A stretch of 64,000 nt of DNA from Amycolatopsis endophytica (GTDB lineage: Bacteria > Actinomycetota > Actinomycetes > Mycobacteriales > Pseudonocardiaceae), in contig NZ_JACCFK010000001.1 in NCBI RefSeq assembly GCF_013410405.1, positions 4,774,001 through 4,838,000 on the forward strand, given 5' to 3'. This document shows, piece by piece, positions 1-8,019 of this stretch. How positions within the stretch are numbered: the stretch's first letter is position 1; every line of letters starts with the position of its first letter. Position numbers and translations under genes: made by a program. A model generated the notes under the pieces. It was given only the letters and a program-made list of their open reading frames with translations, did not search any database and was not told the DNA's origin.

Positions 1-38
1 GCAAGGAAGCCGCGCGGTTGAAGAACCAGAAGTAGCGC

Positions 39-200
39 CTACCGTCCCGGCCACCGCGCTGACCTCGTCCAGCGGCAGGAAGCTGGCCCCGGCGCCACCC
101 GCGTACCGGCCCGTCCGTCGACCGGGCTCGTGCACGCCGCGACCAGACCCAGTGCGGTGACCAGCAACGTGGTCCGCGTCAGGGATGTTGGTGTGCTCAC
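39..200 (-). pseudogene. Frameshifted N-terminus of a secreted lipoprotein (partial)
   Basis: Reading leftward from a GTG at 200, a lipoprotein signal peptide is visible: MSTP start, Thr/Arg n-region, hydrophobic core and the lipobox LVAAC at residues 19-23. The frame stops at 39 after 53 codons. A different frame continues the protein-like character as FLPLDEVSAVAG, and a third frame gives GRRYFWFFNRAASL running off the window edge. The pattern of a YAG...LPLDE block followed by RYFWFF resembles the start of a serine-carboxypeptidase-like (S10) domain, but that is only a weak inference from about 30 residues. The switch among three frames within 100 bp suggests a decayed gene, or sequencing indels. 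The rest lies outside the window. Confidence 0.35.
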
Positions 201-266
201 GGCGCGAGCGTGATCGGACCCGATGAAATCCCGGTGAAACGCCCGTTCACCGTCCGTGGGGAACTC

Positions 267-1061
267 CTAACCACCGGCTGCTCCGGCCCGCCGCTCCCAT
301 TCCGACCGTCGCCGTTGCAGCACTTCGACCAGTTCGCTGCGCCGCTCGGCCACCTCGTCGTGGCTGCCCATGATCCCCACGGCGGCCACGGTCTTCCCGT
401 CCTCCACCACCGCGACCGACACGCCGTCGGCCTCGGTCGACGCTCCCGGCGCGGCGACGAGACCGTCGCGCTGGATGTGGGGCAGCTCGGCCAGGAAGTG
501 GTCCACCCGGCCGGCCTCGCCGGGCGGCAGGGCGCTGATCTGGGTCCACAGGTCGCGCTTGTCCATCCCGGCGAGCAGGACCCAGCCGGTCGAGGTGCGG
601 ATCAACGACCGTCGCACGAAACCCTCGGCCAGGTAGGCGTAGCGCGGATCCGACGAGGCGTGGTCCACGTAGTAGAGGTCGCTGCCGACGACGATCGCGA
701 GAACCGCGGTCATACCCGTTTCCTCGTGCAGCGCCAGGAGATCGTCGTGGGTGACGCTCGTGACCGTCGGTTTGCCCGCGAGGCGGATCAGCAGGAACGG
801 CGCGGGCCCGAGGGTGTAGCGGCGGTCGCGCTCGTCCAGGTAGCCGGTCGCCACCAGGCCGTTCACCAGCCCCTGGATGGAACTCAGCGGCGCGTCCAGC
901 TCGCGGGCGAACTCGGTCAGCGTCGTCCCGTGGTGCGAGCGGGCTGCCAGGTCGAGGATGGTCGACACCCGGTCGATCATGCGGTGCCGGGGCCTCGGGC
1001 GGCCATGCGGCGTGGGGTGCGTCGGCACGGCATCGGTGCTTTCTTGATCGGTTGCGCTCAC
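267..1061 (-). CDS. IclR-family transcriptional regulator
   Basis: 264 aa. An N-terminal winged helix-turn-helix spans roughly residues 28-90 (RMIDRVSTILDLA, then LTEFARELDAPLSSIQGLVNGL, a typical IclR recognition region), followed by the IclR effector-binding domain (about 100-260; ETGMTAVLAI, STGWVLLAG, GVSVAVV). IclR proteins bind small acids or acyl derivatives and usually control an adjacent catabolic operon. The gene is transcribed divergently from the CoA-transferase/acyl-CoA dehydrogenase pair with only 58 bp between start codons, so it very probably controls that pair and itself. Start GTG at 1061 gives a 27-residue charged leader before the HTH; a start at Met28 is possible. The function as a regulator is secure; the ligand is unknown. 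Confidence 0.85.
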   Translation of the reverse strand: MSATDQESTDAVPTHPTPHGRPRPRHRMIDRVSTILDLAARSHHGTTLTEFARELDAPLSSIQGLVNGLVATGYLDERDRRYTLGPAPFLLIRLAGKPTVTSVTHDDLLALHEETGMTAVLAIVVGSDLYYVDHASSDPRYAYLAEGFVRRSLIRTSTGWVLLAGMDKRDLWTQISALPPGEAGRVDHFLAELPHIQRDGLVAAPGASTEADGVSVAVVEDGKTVAAVGIMGSHDEVAERRSELVEVLQRRRSEWERRAGAAGG

Positions 1062-1090
1062 GGAACCCTACACCGCACTAGGTTGCGTAA

Positions 1091-1118
1091 ATACGTAGGA
1101 AGATGTCAATATACGTAG
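1091..1118. promoter_or_regulatory. Tandem ATACGTAG operator-like repeats in the IclR/CoA-transferase intergenic region
   Basis: ATACGTAG occurs at 1091-1098 and again at 1111-1118, exactly 20 bp apart, i.e. two helical turns on the same DNA face. Each copy contains the palindrome TACGTA, and the second abuts the ATG at 1120. A CAATAT box at 1107-1112 sits 7 nt before that ATG and could be the -10 of a leaderless transcript; the second repeat would then cover the start site. Placement between divergent genes makes these candidate IclR sites. The binding role is inferred. Confidence 0.5.
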
Positions 1119-1119
1119 C

Positions 1120-2259
1120 ATGAACATGCCGCTGGACGGAGTCGTCGTCGCCGACTTCAGCCGGGTGCTGGCCGGTCCGCTGGCGTCGATGACGCTGGCC
1201 GACCTGGGCGCGACCGTGGTCAAGGTCGAACGACCCGGCTCCGGCGACGACACCCGCGCGTGGGGACCACCCTGGACCGGTAACTCCAGCACGTACTTCG
1301 AATGCGCGAACCGGTCGAAGCGGTCGGTGGTCCTCGATCTGGACGACGACACCGACCTGGCGCTGGCCCGCGAGCTGGCCCGCCGCGCCGACGTCCTGGT
1401 GGAGAACTTCCGCGACGGCGCGCTCGCCAAGCGCGGGCTCGACTACGAGACCGTCCGGGCCGACAACGCGAAGATCGTCTACTGCTCGGTCACCGGCTTC
1501 GGCAGCACGGGTGGCGCGGCCCTGCCCGGCTACGACTTCCTCGTCCAGGCCATGGGCGGCCTGATGAGCATCACCGGCGACGAGGACGGCGACCCGGCGA
1601 AGGTGGGCGTCGCCGTCGTGGACGTCCTGACGGCCAAGGACGCCACGATCGGGATCCTCGCCGCGCTGCGCGCCCGCGAGACGACCGGCCGCGGACAGCG
1701 GGTCGAGGTCAACCTGCTGTCCAGCCTGCTCGGGTCACTGGCCAACCAGGCTTCGGCCTACCTCGCGACCGGCCGCGCGCCCCGCCGGATGGGCAACCTG
1801 CATCCGTCCATCGCACCCTACGAGACACTGCGCTGCCAGGACGCCGTGCTGGCGCTGGCCTGCGGCAACGACCGCCAGTTCCGCCGCCTCGCGGAAGTGC
1901 TCGGCGAGCCCGCGCTGGCCGCGGACGCCCGGTTCGCGACGAACGAGGCCCGCGTGCTCAACCGGCCCGCGCTGCGGAAAGCCCTCGAAGACCTGCTCCG
2001 GCGGGACACCGCGGGTGCGTGGAGCGCGCGCCTGACCGCGGCCGGGGTGCCCGCGGGCGAGGTCGGCGACCTCGGCGACGGCCTCCGGCTGGCGGACTCG
2101 CTCGGCCTGGACCCGGCCGTCGACGTCGGCGCGGCGCCACGCCAGGTCCGGCACCCGGTGACCTATTCGGACACCCCGGTCACCACCTACACGGCACCGC
2201 CCCGGCTGGGGCAACACAATGACGAGATCCGCCGCTGGCTCGCAGAGGAGACCCGATGA
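1120..2259 (+). CDS. Class III CoA-transferase (CaiB/BaiF family)
   Basis: 379 aa, the normal length for this family, which moves CoA between acyl-CoA and a free acid through an aspartyl-CoA thioester. The N-terminal signature is clear (VVVADFSRVLAGPLASMTLADLGATVVKVE), as are the YDFLVQAMGG and GRGQRVEVNLL blocks. Asp168 in VVDVLTA aligns with the catalytic Asp169 of formyl-CoA transferase. The ATG at 1120 lies 7 nt after a possible -10 box with no Shine-Dalgarno, so translation may be leaderless. It overlaps the next gene by 4 bp (ATGA), implying coupled production of transferase and dehydrogenase, as in known succinyl-CoA:glutarate-type transferase/glutaryl-CoA dehydrogenase pairs. The acid substrate, possibly glutarate or a related dicarboxylate, is inferred from the neighbour. 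Confidence 0.9.
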   Translation: MNMPLDGVVVADFSRVLAGPLASMTLADLGATVVKVERPGSGDDTRAWGPPWTGNSSTYFECANRSKRSVVLDLDDDTDLALARELARRADVLVENFRDGALAKRGLDYETVRADNAKIVYCSVTGFGSTGGAALPGYDFLVQAMGGLMSITGDEDGDPAKVGVAVVDVLTAKDATIGILAALRARETTGRGQRVEVNLLSSLLGSLANQASAYLATGRAPRRMGNLHPSIAPYETLRCQDAVLALACGNDRQFRRLAEVLGEPALAADARFATNEARVLNRPALRKALEDLLRRDTAGAWSARLTAAGVPAGEVGDLGDGLRLADSLGLDPAVDVGAAPRQVRHPVTYSDTPVTTYTAPPRLGQHNDEIRRWLAEETR

Positions 2260-3446
2260 GCACCACCGCGAAACTGCCGCCGTTCGATCCGCGCGACCCC
2301 GCCGGGATCGCCGACCTGCTCAGCACCGACGAGAAGGACATCGCCGCCGCGGTCCGCCGGATGTGCCAGGACCGCGTCGACCCGTTCGTCGCCGGCTGGT
2401 TCGAGCAGGGCCGCATCGCCGACATCCGCGGCCTGGCCAAGGAACTCGGCTCGCTCGGCGTGCTCGGCATGCACCTGGAGGGCTACGGCTGCGCCGGGTT
2501 GAGCGCCACCCAGTACGGTCTGGCGTGCCTGGAGCTGGAGGCGACGGACTCCGGACTGCGCTCGCTGGTGTCGGTGCAGGGCTCGCTGGCGATGTTCGCG
2601 ATCTGGCGATGGGGTTCGGAGGAGCAGAAGCAGCGGTGGCTGCCGTCGATGGCGGCGGGGGAGGCCATCGGCTGCTTCGGCCTGACCGAGCCCGACATCG
2701 GTTCCGACCCGGGCAGCATGCGCACGCGGGCGCGCCGTGACGGCTCGGACTGGGTGCTCGACGGCCGCAAGATGTGGATCACCAACGGCAGCGTCGCCGA
2801 CGTCGCCGTGGTGTGGGCGCAGACCGAGGAGGGTGTGCGCGGGTTCGTCGTGCCCACGGACACGCCGGGCTTCTCGGCGCCGGAGATCAAGCACAAGCTG
2901 TCGCTGCGGGCGTCGGTGACGAGCGAACTGGTCCTGGACGGGGTGCGCCTGCCCGCCGATGCGGTGCTGCCCGAGGTGACCGGCCTGAAAGGCCCGCTGA
3001 GCTGCCTCAACGAGGCCCGGTTCGGCATCGTGTGGGGCGCGATGGGCGCGGCCCGGTCGTGCCTGCACGCGGCGATGGACTACGCGGGCGAGCGCACCCA
3101 GTTCGGCAAGCCGATCGCCGGCTTCCAGCTGACGCAGCAGAAACTCGTCGACATGAGCCTGGAGTACACCAAGGGTGTGCTGCTGGCGTTGCACCTGGGC
3201 CGCCGCAAGGACGCGGGCACGCTGCGGCCGGAGCAGGTGAGCCTCGGCAAACTCAACAACGTGCGGGAAGCGCTGGAAATCTGCCGCACGGCGCGCACCA
3301 TCCTCGGCGCGAACGGGATTTCGCTGGAGTACCCGGTGATCCGGCACATGAACAACCTGGAGTCGGTGCTGACCTACGAGGGCACCGTCGAGATGCACAC
3401 GCTGGTCCTCGGCCAGGCGATCACGGGCCACGCCGCCTTCCGGTGA
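2256..3446 (+). CDS. Acyl-CoA dehydrogenase, glutaryl-CoA dehydrogenase-like
   Basis: 396 aa flavoprotein. Visible landmarks are the FAD/substrate block CFGLTEPDIGSDPGSMRTRA, the WITNGS strand, the RTQFGKPIAGFQLTQ helix, and the C-terminal LTYEGTVEMHTLVLGQ, where Glu375 corresponds to the catalytic base of glutaryl-CoA dehydrogenase (in that subfamily the motif is YEGT rather than the more usual G/FEGT). Such enzymes oxidise, and some also decarboxylate, glutaryl-CoA to crotonyl-CoA with electrons passed to ETF. The start ATG overlaps the CoA-transferase stop and is preceded by an AGAGGAG-type ribosome site inside the upstream gene. Together the two genes form a compact acid-activation and oxidation module under the IclR regulator. 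The exact acyl substrate is not proven. Confidence 0.88.
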   Translation: MSTTAKLPPFDPRDPAGIADLLSTDEKDIAAAVRRMCQDRVDPFVAGWFEQGRIADIRGLAKELGSLGVLGMHLEGYGCAGLSATQYGLACLELEATDSGLRSLVSVQGSLAMFAIWRWGSEEQKQRWLPSMAAGEAIGCFGLTEPDIGSDPGSMRTRARRDGSDWVLDGRKMWITNGSVADVAVVWAQTEEGVRGFVVPTDTPGFSAPEIKHKLSLRASVTSELVLDGVRLPADAVLPEVTGLKGPLSCLNEARFGIVWGAMGAARSCLHAAMDYAGERTQFGKPIAGFQLTQQKLVDMSLEYTKGVLLALHLGRRKDAGTLRPEQVSLGKLNNVREALEICRTARTILGANGISLEYPVIRHMNNLESVLTYEGTVEMHTLVLGQAITGHAAFR

Positions 3447-3472
3447 CCGGTGCTCCCGGCCCCCGGGCCCGC

Positions 3473-3485
3473 TATCCTTCCGGGC
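3473..3485 (+). promoter_or_regulatory. Putative -10 box (TATCCT) for a leaderless transcript
   Basis: TATCCT at 3473-3478 is followed by exactly 7 nt and then GTG at 3486, the spacing expected when transcription starts at the first base of the start codon. No Shine-Dalgarno precedes the GTG and no good -35 is visible. The same arrangement recurs at several other genes in the window, which strengthens the call. Confidence 0.5.
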
Positions 3486-6101
3486 GTGGCAGGGCAGCCG
3501 GGAGATCAGGGGGACACGCTGCGGGCGCTGGCCGATTCGCACCTGCCGGTGGGTTATCTCGAGGAAATCGAGTGCCTCGTGGTCCGCACCGAGCGGCCGT
3601 GGGAGCTGCCGATCGACACCATCGTGGTCTCCGTGGGTGCCACCCTGGGGTATCTGGGGGAATCCATGATGGAGTGGTTGCCCTCCTGGCCGTTGAGATC
3701 GGCGCCGTTCGACCGGATCACGGCTGAGTCGCCCTATGTGATGGACCTGCCGAGGGCCACCGATGAAACCCGCTTGGTCCGAGCTGTCCTGGCCACGGCG
3801 CATGACGCCGGGCACGATGTGATGGCTAGTGCCGACATGGCGGGTGCCGCGACGTTCGCGGCGATTGACGCCGCGGTGCGGAGCGGCGCGACTGCCATCG
3901 GACTGCCGCTGCTGGGGACCGGACGGCTGGCATTGCCCCGCGCCGCGGTCGCTGACGCGGTGGTGTCCGCCGTTGCTCGAGTCCTTCGAACCCCGGTGGT
4001 GCGGGCGCGCCTGAGCCGTCTGGTGTTCTTCGACCGCCACACCGCGGGCGAGGAGGCGCTGCGGCAGTCCCTGGGCCGGGTGGTGGCGGACGCGCCGCAC
4101 GGGATGGCGGACCTCGCGGGCGGGGTGTCGGCCGACCTCGTCGACCCGAATGCCGGCCTGCCGCTGAGCCGCGACCAGCTCGACTTCGCGCCGTACGTGT
4201 CGATGCTGGCCACCGTGATCGCCGACCGGCGGACTCCGCTGCCGCTGTCGGCCGGGATCTTCGGCGAATGGGGCTCCGGCAAGAGCTACTTCATGGCGTT
4301 GCTGCGCGGCGAGGTGGACCGGCTGGCGAGCTTCGGCGGGCCCGCCTATCACCGCGAGATCGTGCAGATCGGGTTCAACGCCTGGCACTACGCCGACACC
4401 AACCTGTGGGCGAGCCTGGGTGAGGAGATCTTCCGCCAGCTCGCCGGGCCCGAGCGCGACGAGGCCGGTCTGCTCCGTGCGGAACTCGCCGAGCGGCTGG
4501 AACAGCGCCGGGCGCTGGAACGGGAAATCGAGCAGGCGCGTGAGGCCGCGACGGCCCTGCAGACCGAGGTCGACCAGGCGCTGGGGGCGCGCCGCACCAC
4601 CGCGGCCGATCTCGTGCGCGCCCTGCACCGGTCGCCCCGGTTCCGGGAAGAGACCGACGCCCTGTGGCGTGACCTGGGCGTCGACGACGAGATCGAGCGG
4701 GCCGGGCTGCTGCTCGCCGAGAGCGGCGAGGTCCGGGGGCACCTCAAGGACATCGGACGGACCGCGAAGGGACGCCGCGGTCAGATCGCCGCCGGGACCG
4801 CGCTGACCGTGCTGCTGGGGCTCGCCGCCGTCGCGGCCTTCGCCCCGGATGTGCGGGACTGGCTGGCCGCCGCGGGCACCGTGGCCGCCGCCGTTTCGAC
4901 CTGGGGCCTGTGGCTCGCCGGACGGGCCCGCGCGGGACTCGCCAAACTCGGCGCGCTGAGCCAGGAACTGCGGTCCGGGCTCGACGACGTGGCGGGGGAG
5001 GAACCCGCTCTGGCCGCGAAGGTCGCCGCGCTGCGCCGTGCGGAAGCCGACCAGCGGGTCGCGCAGGCGCGGCTGGAGGACGTGGTCACGCGCGTCGGCG
5101 AACTCGGCACCCGCCTCGCCACGACGACTCCGGGTCACCGGCTCTACACCTTCCTCGCCGAGCGGGCCGGCTCCGGCGCCTACACCCGTCACCTCGGCCT
5201 GGTGTCCACCATCCGCAAGGACCTCACCGAACTGGTGCGGCTCATGGCGCAGTGGCGCGAGCATCCGGGTGGCGAGGCGCGGACGCCGATCGACCGCATC
5301 GTCCTCTACATCGATGACCTCGACCGGTGCAGCCCGCGGCAGGTGGTCGAGGTCATCGAAGCGGTGCACCTGCTGCTGGCCCTGGACCTGTTCGTCGTCG
5401 TCATCGGGGTGGACCCGCGGTGGCTGCTGCGGTCACTGTGCAGCCACTACGACGAAATCCTGGGCGGCGAGCAGGGCGTGACCCCCGAGGACTACCTGGA
5501 AAAGATCATCAACGTGCCGCTGGCCCTGCCCGGCATGTCCGGGGGAAGCCTGACACGGCTGTTGCGGTCGCTGGTGGACGACGAATCCCCGGCGCCGGAC
5601 GCGCCGACGGTGCCGGAACCACGCACCGGAGCGGCACCGGCGATCACGGTCGAAGCGGGCTCGGAACTGGACCGCCGCCCCGCGGCCACGCCGCCGGCCC
5701 CGGTTCCGCTCACGGAGCCGGAGCTGCGGATTCTCACGGCGCTCGACCCGCTCGTGAAAACGCCACGCAAGGCCAAGCGCCTGTTCAACCTCTACCGGAT
5801 GGTGCGCGCCACGCGGGACCTCTCCCCGGCGGCGCGGTTCCTCGGCGAAAACGACGACGACGGCGAGTACCAGGCCGTCGCGGTGCTCCTCGGCGTCGTG
5901 ACCGGGTATGGGCCGCGGTACGAGGAGTTCGCCGCGAGCCTCGCCCGAGCGCCGGAGAGCACCACGTGGCCGGACTTCGTGGACGGCCTGCCCGAGATCC
6001 ACAGTGGACTACGCGACCTGCCGGTGACGCTGCCGGACCTGTCGTGCTTCCGCCTGTGGGCGCCCCGCATCCGGCGCTTCTCCTACTTCCTCGGCGGCTA
6101 G
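3486..6101 (+). CDS. KAP-family P-loop NTPase with N-terminal macro-like domain
   Basis: 871 aa from GTG 3486 (an in-frame GTG at 3450 would add 12 residues). Residues about 30-190 look like a macro domain: a DTIVVSVGATLG strand, then GATAIGLPLLGTGRLALPRA, resembling the P-x-x-G-T-G loop that binds ADP-ribose. A KAP NTPase follows: Walker A FGEWGSGKSYFM near residue 260, Walker B with RIVLYIDDLDRCSP near 605. As in other KAP proteins the NTPase is interrupted by a long coiled coil (about 325-375), two membrane segments (about 436-480) and a second coiled coil (about 490-550), so it should be membrane-anchored with the ATPase in the cytoplasm. A Pro/Ala-rich linker lies near 700-745. It stands alone after the dehydrogenase with its own promoter-like box. 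KAP proteins are linked to membrane-associated signalling and some anti-phage roles; its job here is unknown. Confidence 0.8.
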   Translation: MAGQPGDQGDTLRALADSHLPVGYLEEIECLVVRTERPWELPIDTIVVSVGATLGYLGESMMEWLPSWPLRSAPFDRITAESPYVMDLPRATDETRLVRAVLATAHDAGHDVMASADMAGAATFAAIDAAVRSGATAIGLPLLGTGRLALPRAAVADAVVSAVARVLRTPVVRARLSRLVFFDRHTAGEEALRQSLGRVVADAPHGMADLAGGVSADLVDPNAGLPLSRDQLDFAPYVSMLATVIADRRTPLPLSAGIFGEWGSGKSYFMALLRGEVDRLASFGGPAYHREIVQIGFNAWHYADTNLWASLGEEIFRQLAGPERDEAGLLRAELAERLEQRRALEREIEQAREAATALQTEVDQALGARRTTAADLVRALHRSPRFREETDALWRDLGVDDEIERAGLLLAESGEVRGHLKDIGRTAKGRRGQIAAGTALTVLLGLAAVAAFAPDVRDWLAAAGTVAAAVSTWGLWLAGRARAGLAKLGALSQELRSGLDDVAGEEPALAAKVAALRRAEADQRVAQARLEDVVTRVGELGTRLATTTPGHRLYTFLAERAGSGAYTRHLGLVSTIRKDLTELVRLMAQWREHPGGEARTPIDRIVLYIDDLDRCSPRQVVEVIEAVHLLLALDLFVVVIGVDPRWLLRSLCSHYDEILGGEQGVTPEDYLEKIINVPLALPGMSGGSLTRLLRSLVDDESPAPDAPTVPEPRTGAAPAITVEAGSELDRRPAATPPAPVPLTEPELRILTALDPLVKTPRKAKRLFNLYRMVRATRDLSPAARFLGENDDDGEYQAVAVLLGVVTGYGPRYEEFAASLARAPESTTWPDFVDGLPEIHSGLRDLPVTLPDLSCFRLWAPRIRRFSYFLGG

Positions 6102-6154
6102 AGCGTATGTCGACGTGGCTCGTAGCCGCGGTTTTGGTCCGGCCCCACTCACCG

Positions 6155-6235
6155 AGCGTGGACCTTCCCGCCGGGAATGCAGAACTCACGCGCGAGAGCG
6201 TGGAACTCGCCGACTGGAACGTGGGACTCGCCGAC
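6155..6235. repeat. Degenerate 21-nt-period minisatellite, copy 1
   Basis: On the plus strand the units read roughly GGAACTCGCCGACTGGAACG with related variants. Read on the minus strand the array gives heptapeptides GESHVPV, GEFHALA, REFCIPG and GKVHAR, revealing the 21-nt period. The same array type recurs at about 46039-46110. The translation is used only as a ruler: there is no ribosome site or plausible gene, so this is likely a dispersed intergenic repeat. Confidence 0.55.
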
Positions 6236-6253
6236 GGCACGCCGGGCCGAGCC

Positions 6254-6274
6254 ACTCTGTCCCGGCTTGACGCG
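6254..6274 (+). repeat. Dispersed 21-mer repeat, copy 1
   Basis: This segment, starting ACTCTGTCCCGGCTTGACG, matches 11558-11578 at 19 of 21 positions, and similarity continues loosely for about 20 nt beyond. Both copies lie in gene-free DNA. Confidence 0.5.
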
Positions 6275-6467
6275 GTGTCCCGGCAACCGAAACGATGGAC
6301 AGCGGTGCGGCCCACCACCACGATCGCGCCGTAGCGAAGCCGGCGCCCTCAGCCGCGCAGCGCAACAGCCGGCGTAGCGCCAGCCGCGCGTAGCGCACAA
6401 CCCGCGTAGCGGCGCACCCGGCAGGAGAAGCCACACCCGAACGGCCGATCCGGCTTGGATACAGACC

Positions 6468-7604
6468 CTAGGTGTGATTGCTCAGCACCAGGGTGCCGGC
6501 GGCCATGAACATCCCGCCGTTGCCCAGCGCCACGCTGACCTCGGCGCCCGGCACCTGCGCGGCGGCCTGCCCGCGCAGCTGCCGCACCGACTCCTGCACC
6601 AGGAACATCCCGTACATGCCGGTGTGAGTGTAGGACAGGCCACCGCCGTTGGTGTTGAGCGGGAGCTCGCCGCCGGGAGCCGTGCGGCCTTCGGCGATGA
6701 ACGCACCGGCCTCGCCGCGTCCGACGAACCCCATGTCCTCCAGGCCGTAGACCGGGACGTGCGCGAACGCGTCGTAGATCATCACGTGGTCGACGTCGGA
6801 GTGCGTGATCCCGGCCTCGGCGAACGCGTCCGCGCTGGACCGGCGGAACGCCGCGGACGTGGTGAAGTCCGCCATCTGCGAGATCAGCGGTGATTCGAAC
6901 GTCTCGCCGGTACCGAGGATGTGCACCGGCGGCCGCGGCAGGTCACGGGCCCGCTCGGCGGAGGTGACGACCAGCGCGCCACCGCCGTCGGTGACCAGGC
7001 AGCACTCCAGCAGGTGCAGCGGGTAGGAGATCATCTTCGACGCGAGCACGTCCTCCACCGTGATCGGGTCGCGGTAGCGGGCGCGCGGGTTGCGCGAGGC
7101 CCATTCGCGCTGCACCACGGCGACCGACGCGAGCTGCTCGGCGGTCAGGCCGAACTCCTTCATGTACCGCAGCAGCGGGATGGTGAACATGCTCGGCGGG
7201 CCGGTCACCCCGTAGGGCGCCTCGAACTGGGCGTTGGGGCTCGACGCCGGGAACGCGCCCCGCGCCGCCCCGACCCGGGACCTGCCCGACTCGCCGTGCG
7301 TGATCAGCACCGTGCTCGCGTGCCCCGCGCGGATCGCCTCGACCGCATGCCGGACGTGCAGCAGGAACGACGTCCCGCCGACCCCGGTGCCGTCGATCCA
7401 CCGCGGTGCGACGCCCAGCGCGTGCGCCACCATCACCGGCCCGGGCGAGGACACGCTGGCGATGCCGTCGATGTCGGACATCCGCAGGCCGGCGTCGGCG
7501 ACGGCGTTGCGCGCCCCCTCCACGTGCAGGCGCAGCGTGGAATGGTGCGGCAGCACGCCGATCTCGTCGGTCTCGGCCGCGCCCGCGATCACCACGTCCG
7601 TCAT
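6468..7604 (-). CDS. Thiolase-fold lipid-transfer protein (Ltp/SCP-x-type, probable acyl-CoA retro-aldolase)
   Basis: 378 aa with thiolase-fold landmarks: GHASTVLITHGESG, CLVTDGGGALVV, the NTNGGGLSYTHTGMYG loop and C-terminal ALGNGGMFMAAGTLVL. The position where true thiolases carry the nucleophilic Cys (GGTSFLLHVRHAV) has none, as in Ltp-type proteins that act as retro-aldolases on beta-hydroxyacyl-CoAs rather than thiolases. In characterised cases (Ltp2 with the DUF35 domain of ChsH2) activity needs a DUF35 partner, and the gene immediately upstream encodes exactly that; the two overlap by 1 base within TGATG. It ends a three-gene operon (SDR, DUF35, Ltp). The aldolase role is inferred from the missing Cys and the neighbour; the substrate is unknown. 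Confidence 0.82.
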   Translation of the reverse strand: MTDVVIAGAAETDEIGVLPHHSTLRLHVEGARNAVADAGLRMSDIDGIASVSSPGPVMVAHALGVAPRWIDGTGVGGTSFLLHVRHAVEAIRAGHASTVLITHGESGRSRVGAARGAFPASSPNAQFEAPYGVTGPPSMFTIPLLRYMKEFGLTAEQLASVAVVQREWASRNPRARYRDPITVEDVLASKMISYPLHLLECCLVTDGGGALVVTSAERARDLPRPPVHILGTGETFESPLISQMADFTTSAAFRRSSADAFAEAGITHSDVDHVMIYDAFAHVPVYGLEDMGFVGRGEAGAFIAEGRTAPGGELPLNTNGGGLSYTHTGMYGMFLVQESVRQLRGQAAAQVPGAEVSVALGNGGMFMAAGTLVLSNHT

Positions 7605-8002
7605 CACGCCACCTCCACCGGGGTGAACTGGGGGATCGTCACGTCGCCGCGCTGTTCGAAGGTCACCCGCAGGTCCATGTCGAGCACCAGATTCCCGGGG
7701 GTGTTCTCGACGCCGACGATGTTGGTCATCATCCGGGGTCCTTCGGCCAGCTGCACCACCGCGATCGCATACGGCGCCTCGAATCCCGGCGCCGGGCGGT
7801 GCGTGATCGTGTAGGAGTACAGGGTCGCGCGTCCGCTGGTGGTGAACCACTCGAGGTCGGCGGAGGCGCAGAACGGGCAACACGGGCGTGGATGGAAGAA
7901 CGGCCTGCCGCAGTCGAGGCAGCGCTGGATCCGCAGCTCGCCCCGCGCGGCGGCGTCGAAGAACGGTTGCGTTTCGGGTGTGGGCACCGGAACCGGTTTC
8001 AC
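7604..8002 (-). CDS. OB-fold zinc-ribbon protein (DUF35/ChsH2 C-terminal type)
   Basis: 132 aa. An N-terminal helix is followed by a rubredoxin-like zinc ribbon with Cys28/Cys31 and Cys42/Cys45 (RCLDCGRPFF then CCPFC), then an OB fold (ATLYSYTITHRPAPGFEAPYAIAVVQLAEGPR). Such proteins are obligate partners or CoA-binding accessory subunits of thiolase-fold enzymes. The start is the GTG at 8002 with AGAGGAG just upstream; an overlapping ATG is out of frame and stops at once. It lies 17 bp after the SDR stop, and its TGA overlaps the start of the thiolase-like gene, so the pair is probably made in equal amounts. Confidence 0.88.
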   Translation of the reverse strand: MKPVPVPTPETQPFFDAAARGELRIQRCLDCGRPFFHPRPCCPFCASADLEWFTTSGRATLYSYTITHRPAPGFEAPYAIAVVQLAEGPRMMTNIVGVENTPGNLVLDMDLRVTFEQRGDVTIPQFTPVEVA

Positions 8003-8019
8003 ATCGCTCCTCTGTGGAC

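Larger units (their letters stand above)
6102..6467. other. Gene-free stretch between convergent genes, made of repeats
   Basis: No convincing gene on either strand. From left to right it holds a 21-nt-period minisatellite (about 6155-6235), a copy of a dispersed 21-mer (6254-6274), and four copies of CGTAGCG (6330, 6373, 6389, 6405). It separates the end of the KAP gene from the end of the thiolase-like gene. No obvious intrinsic terminator is visible. Confidence 0.6.

Noticed and set aside
1..35. Possible C-terminus of a plus-strand gene (KEAARLKNQK then stop)
   Set aside because: Only ten codons, and the minus strand shows lipoprotein-like coding sequence over the same bases.
2187..5369. 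A very long minus-strand open frame (over 1000 codons) antisense to the acyl-CoA dehydrogenase and KAP genes
   Set aside because: It is His/Arg/Gly-rich with no domain, and arises from high-GC codon bias opposite real genes with clear motifs.
3486..6101. Calling the KAP protein part of a phage-defence island
   Set aside because: No restriction, toxin, reverse transcriptase, nuclease or mobile gene is nearby; the neighbours are metabolic. It is reported only as an unusual domain fusion.
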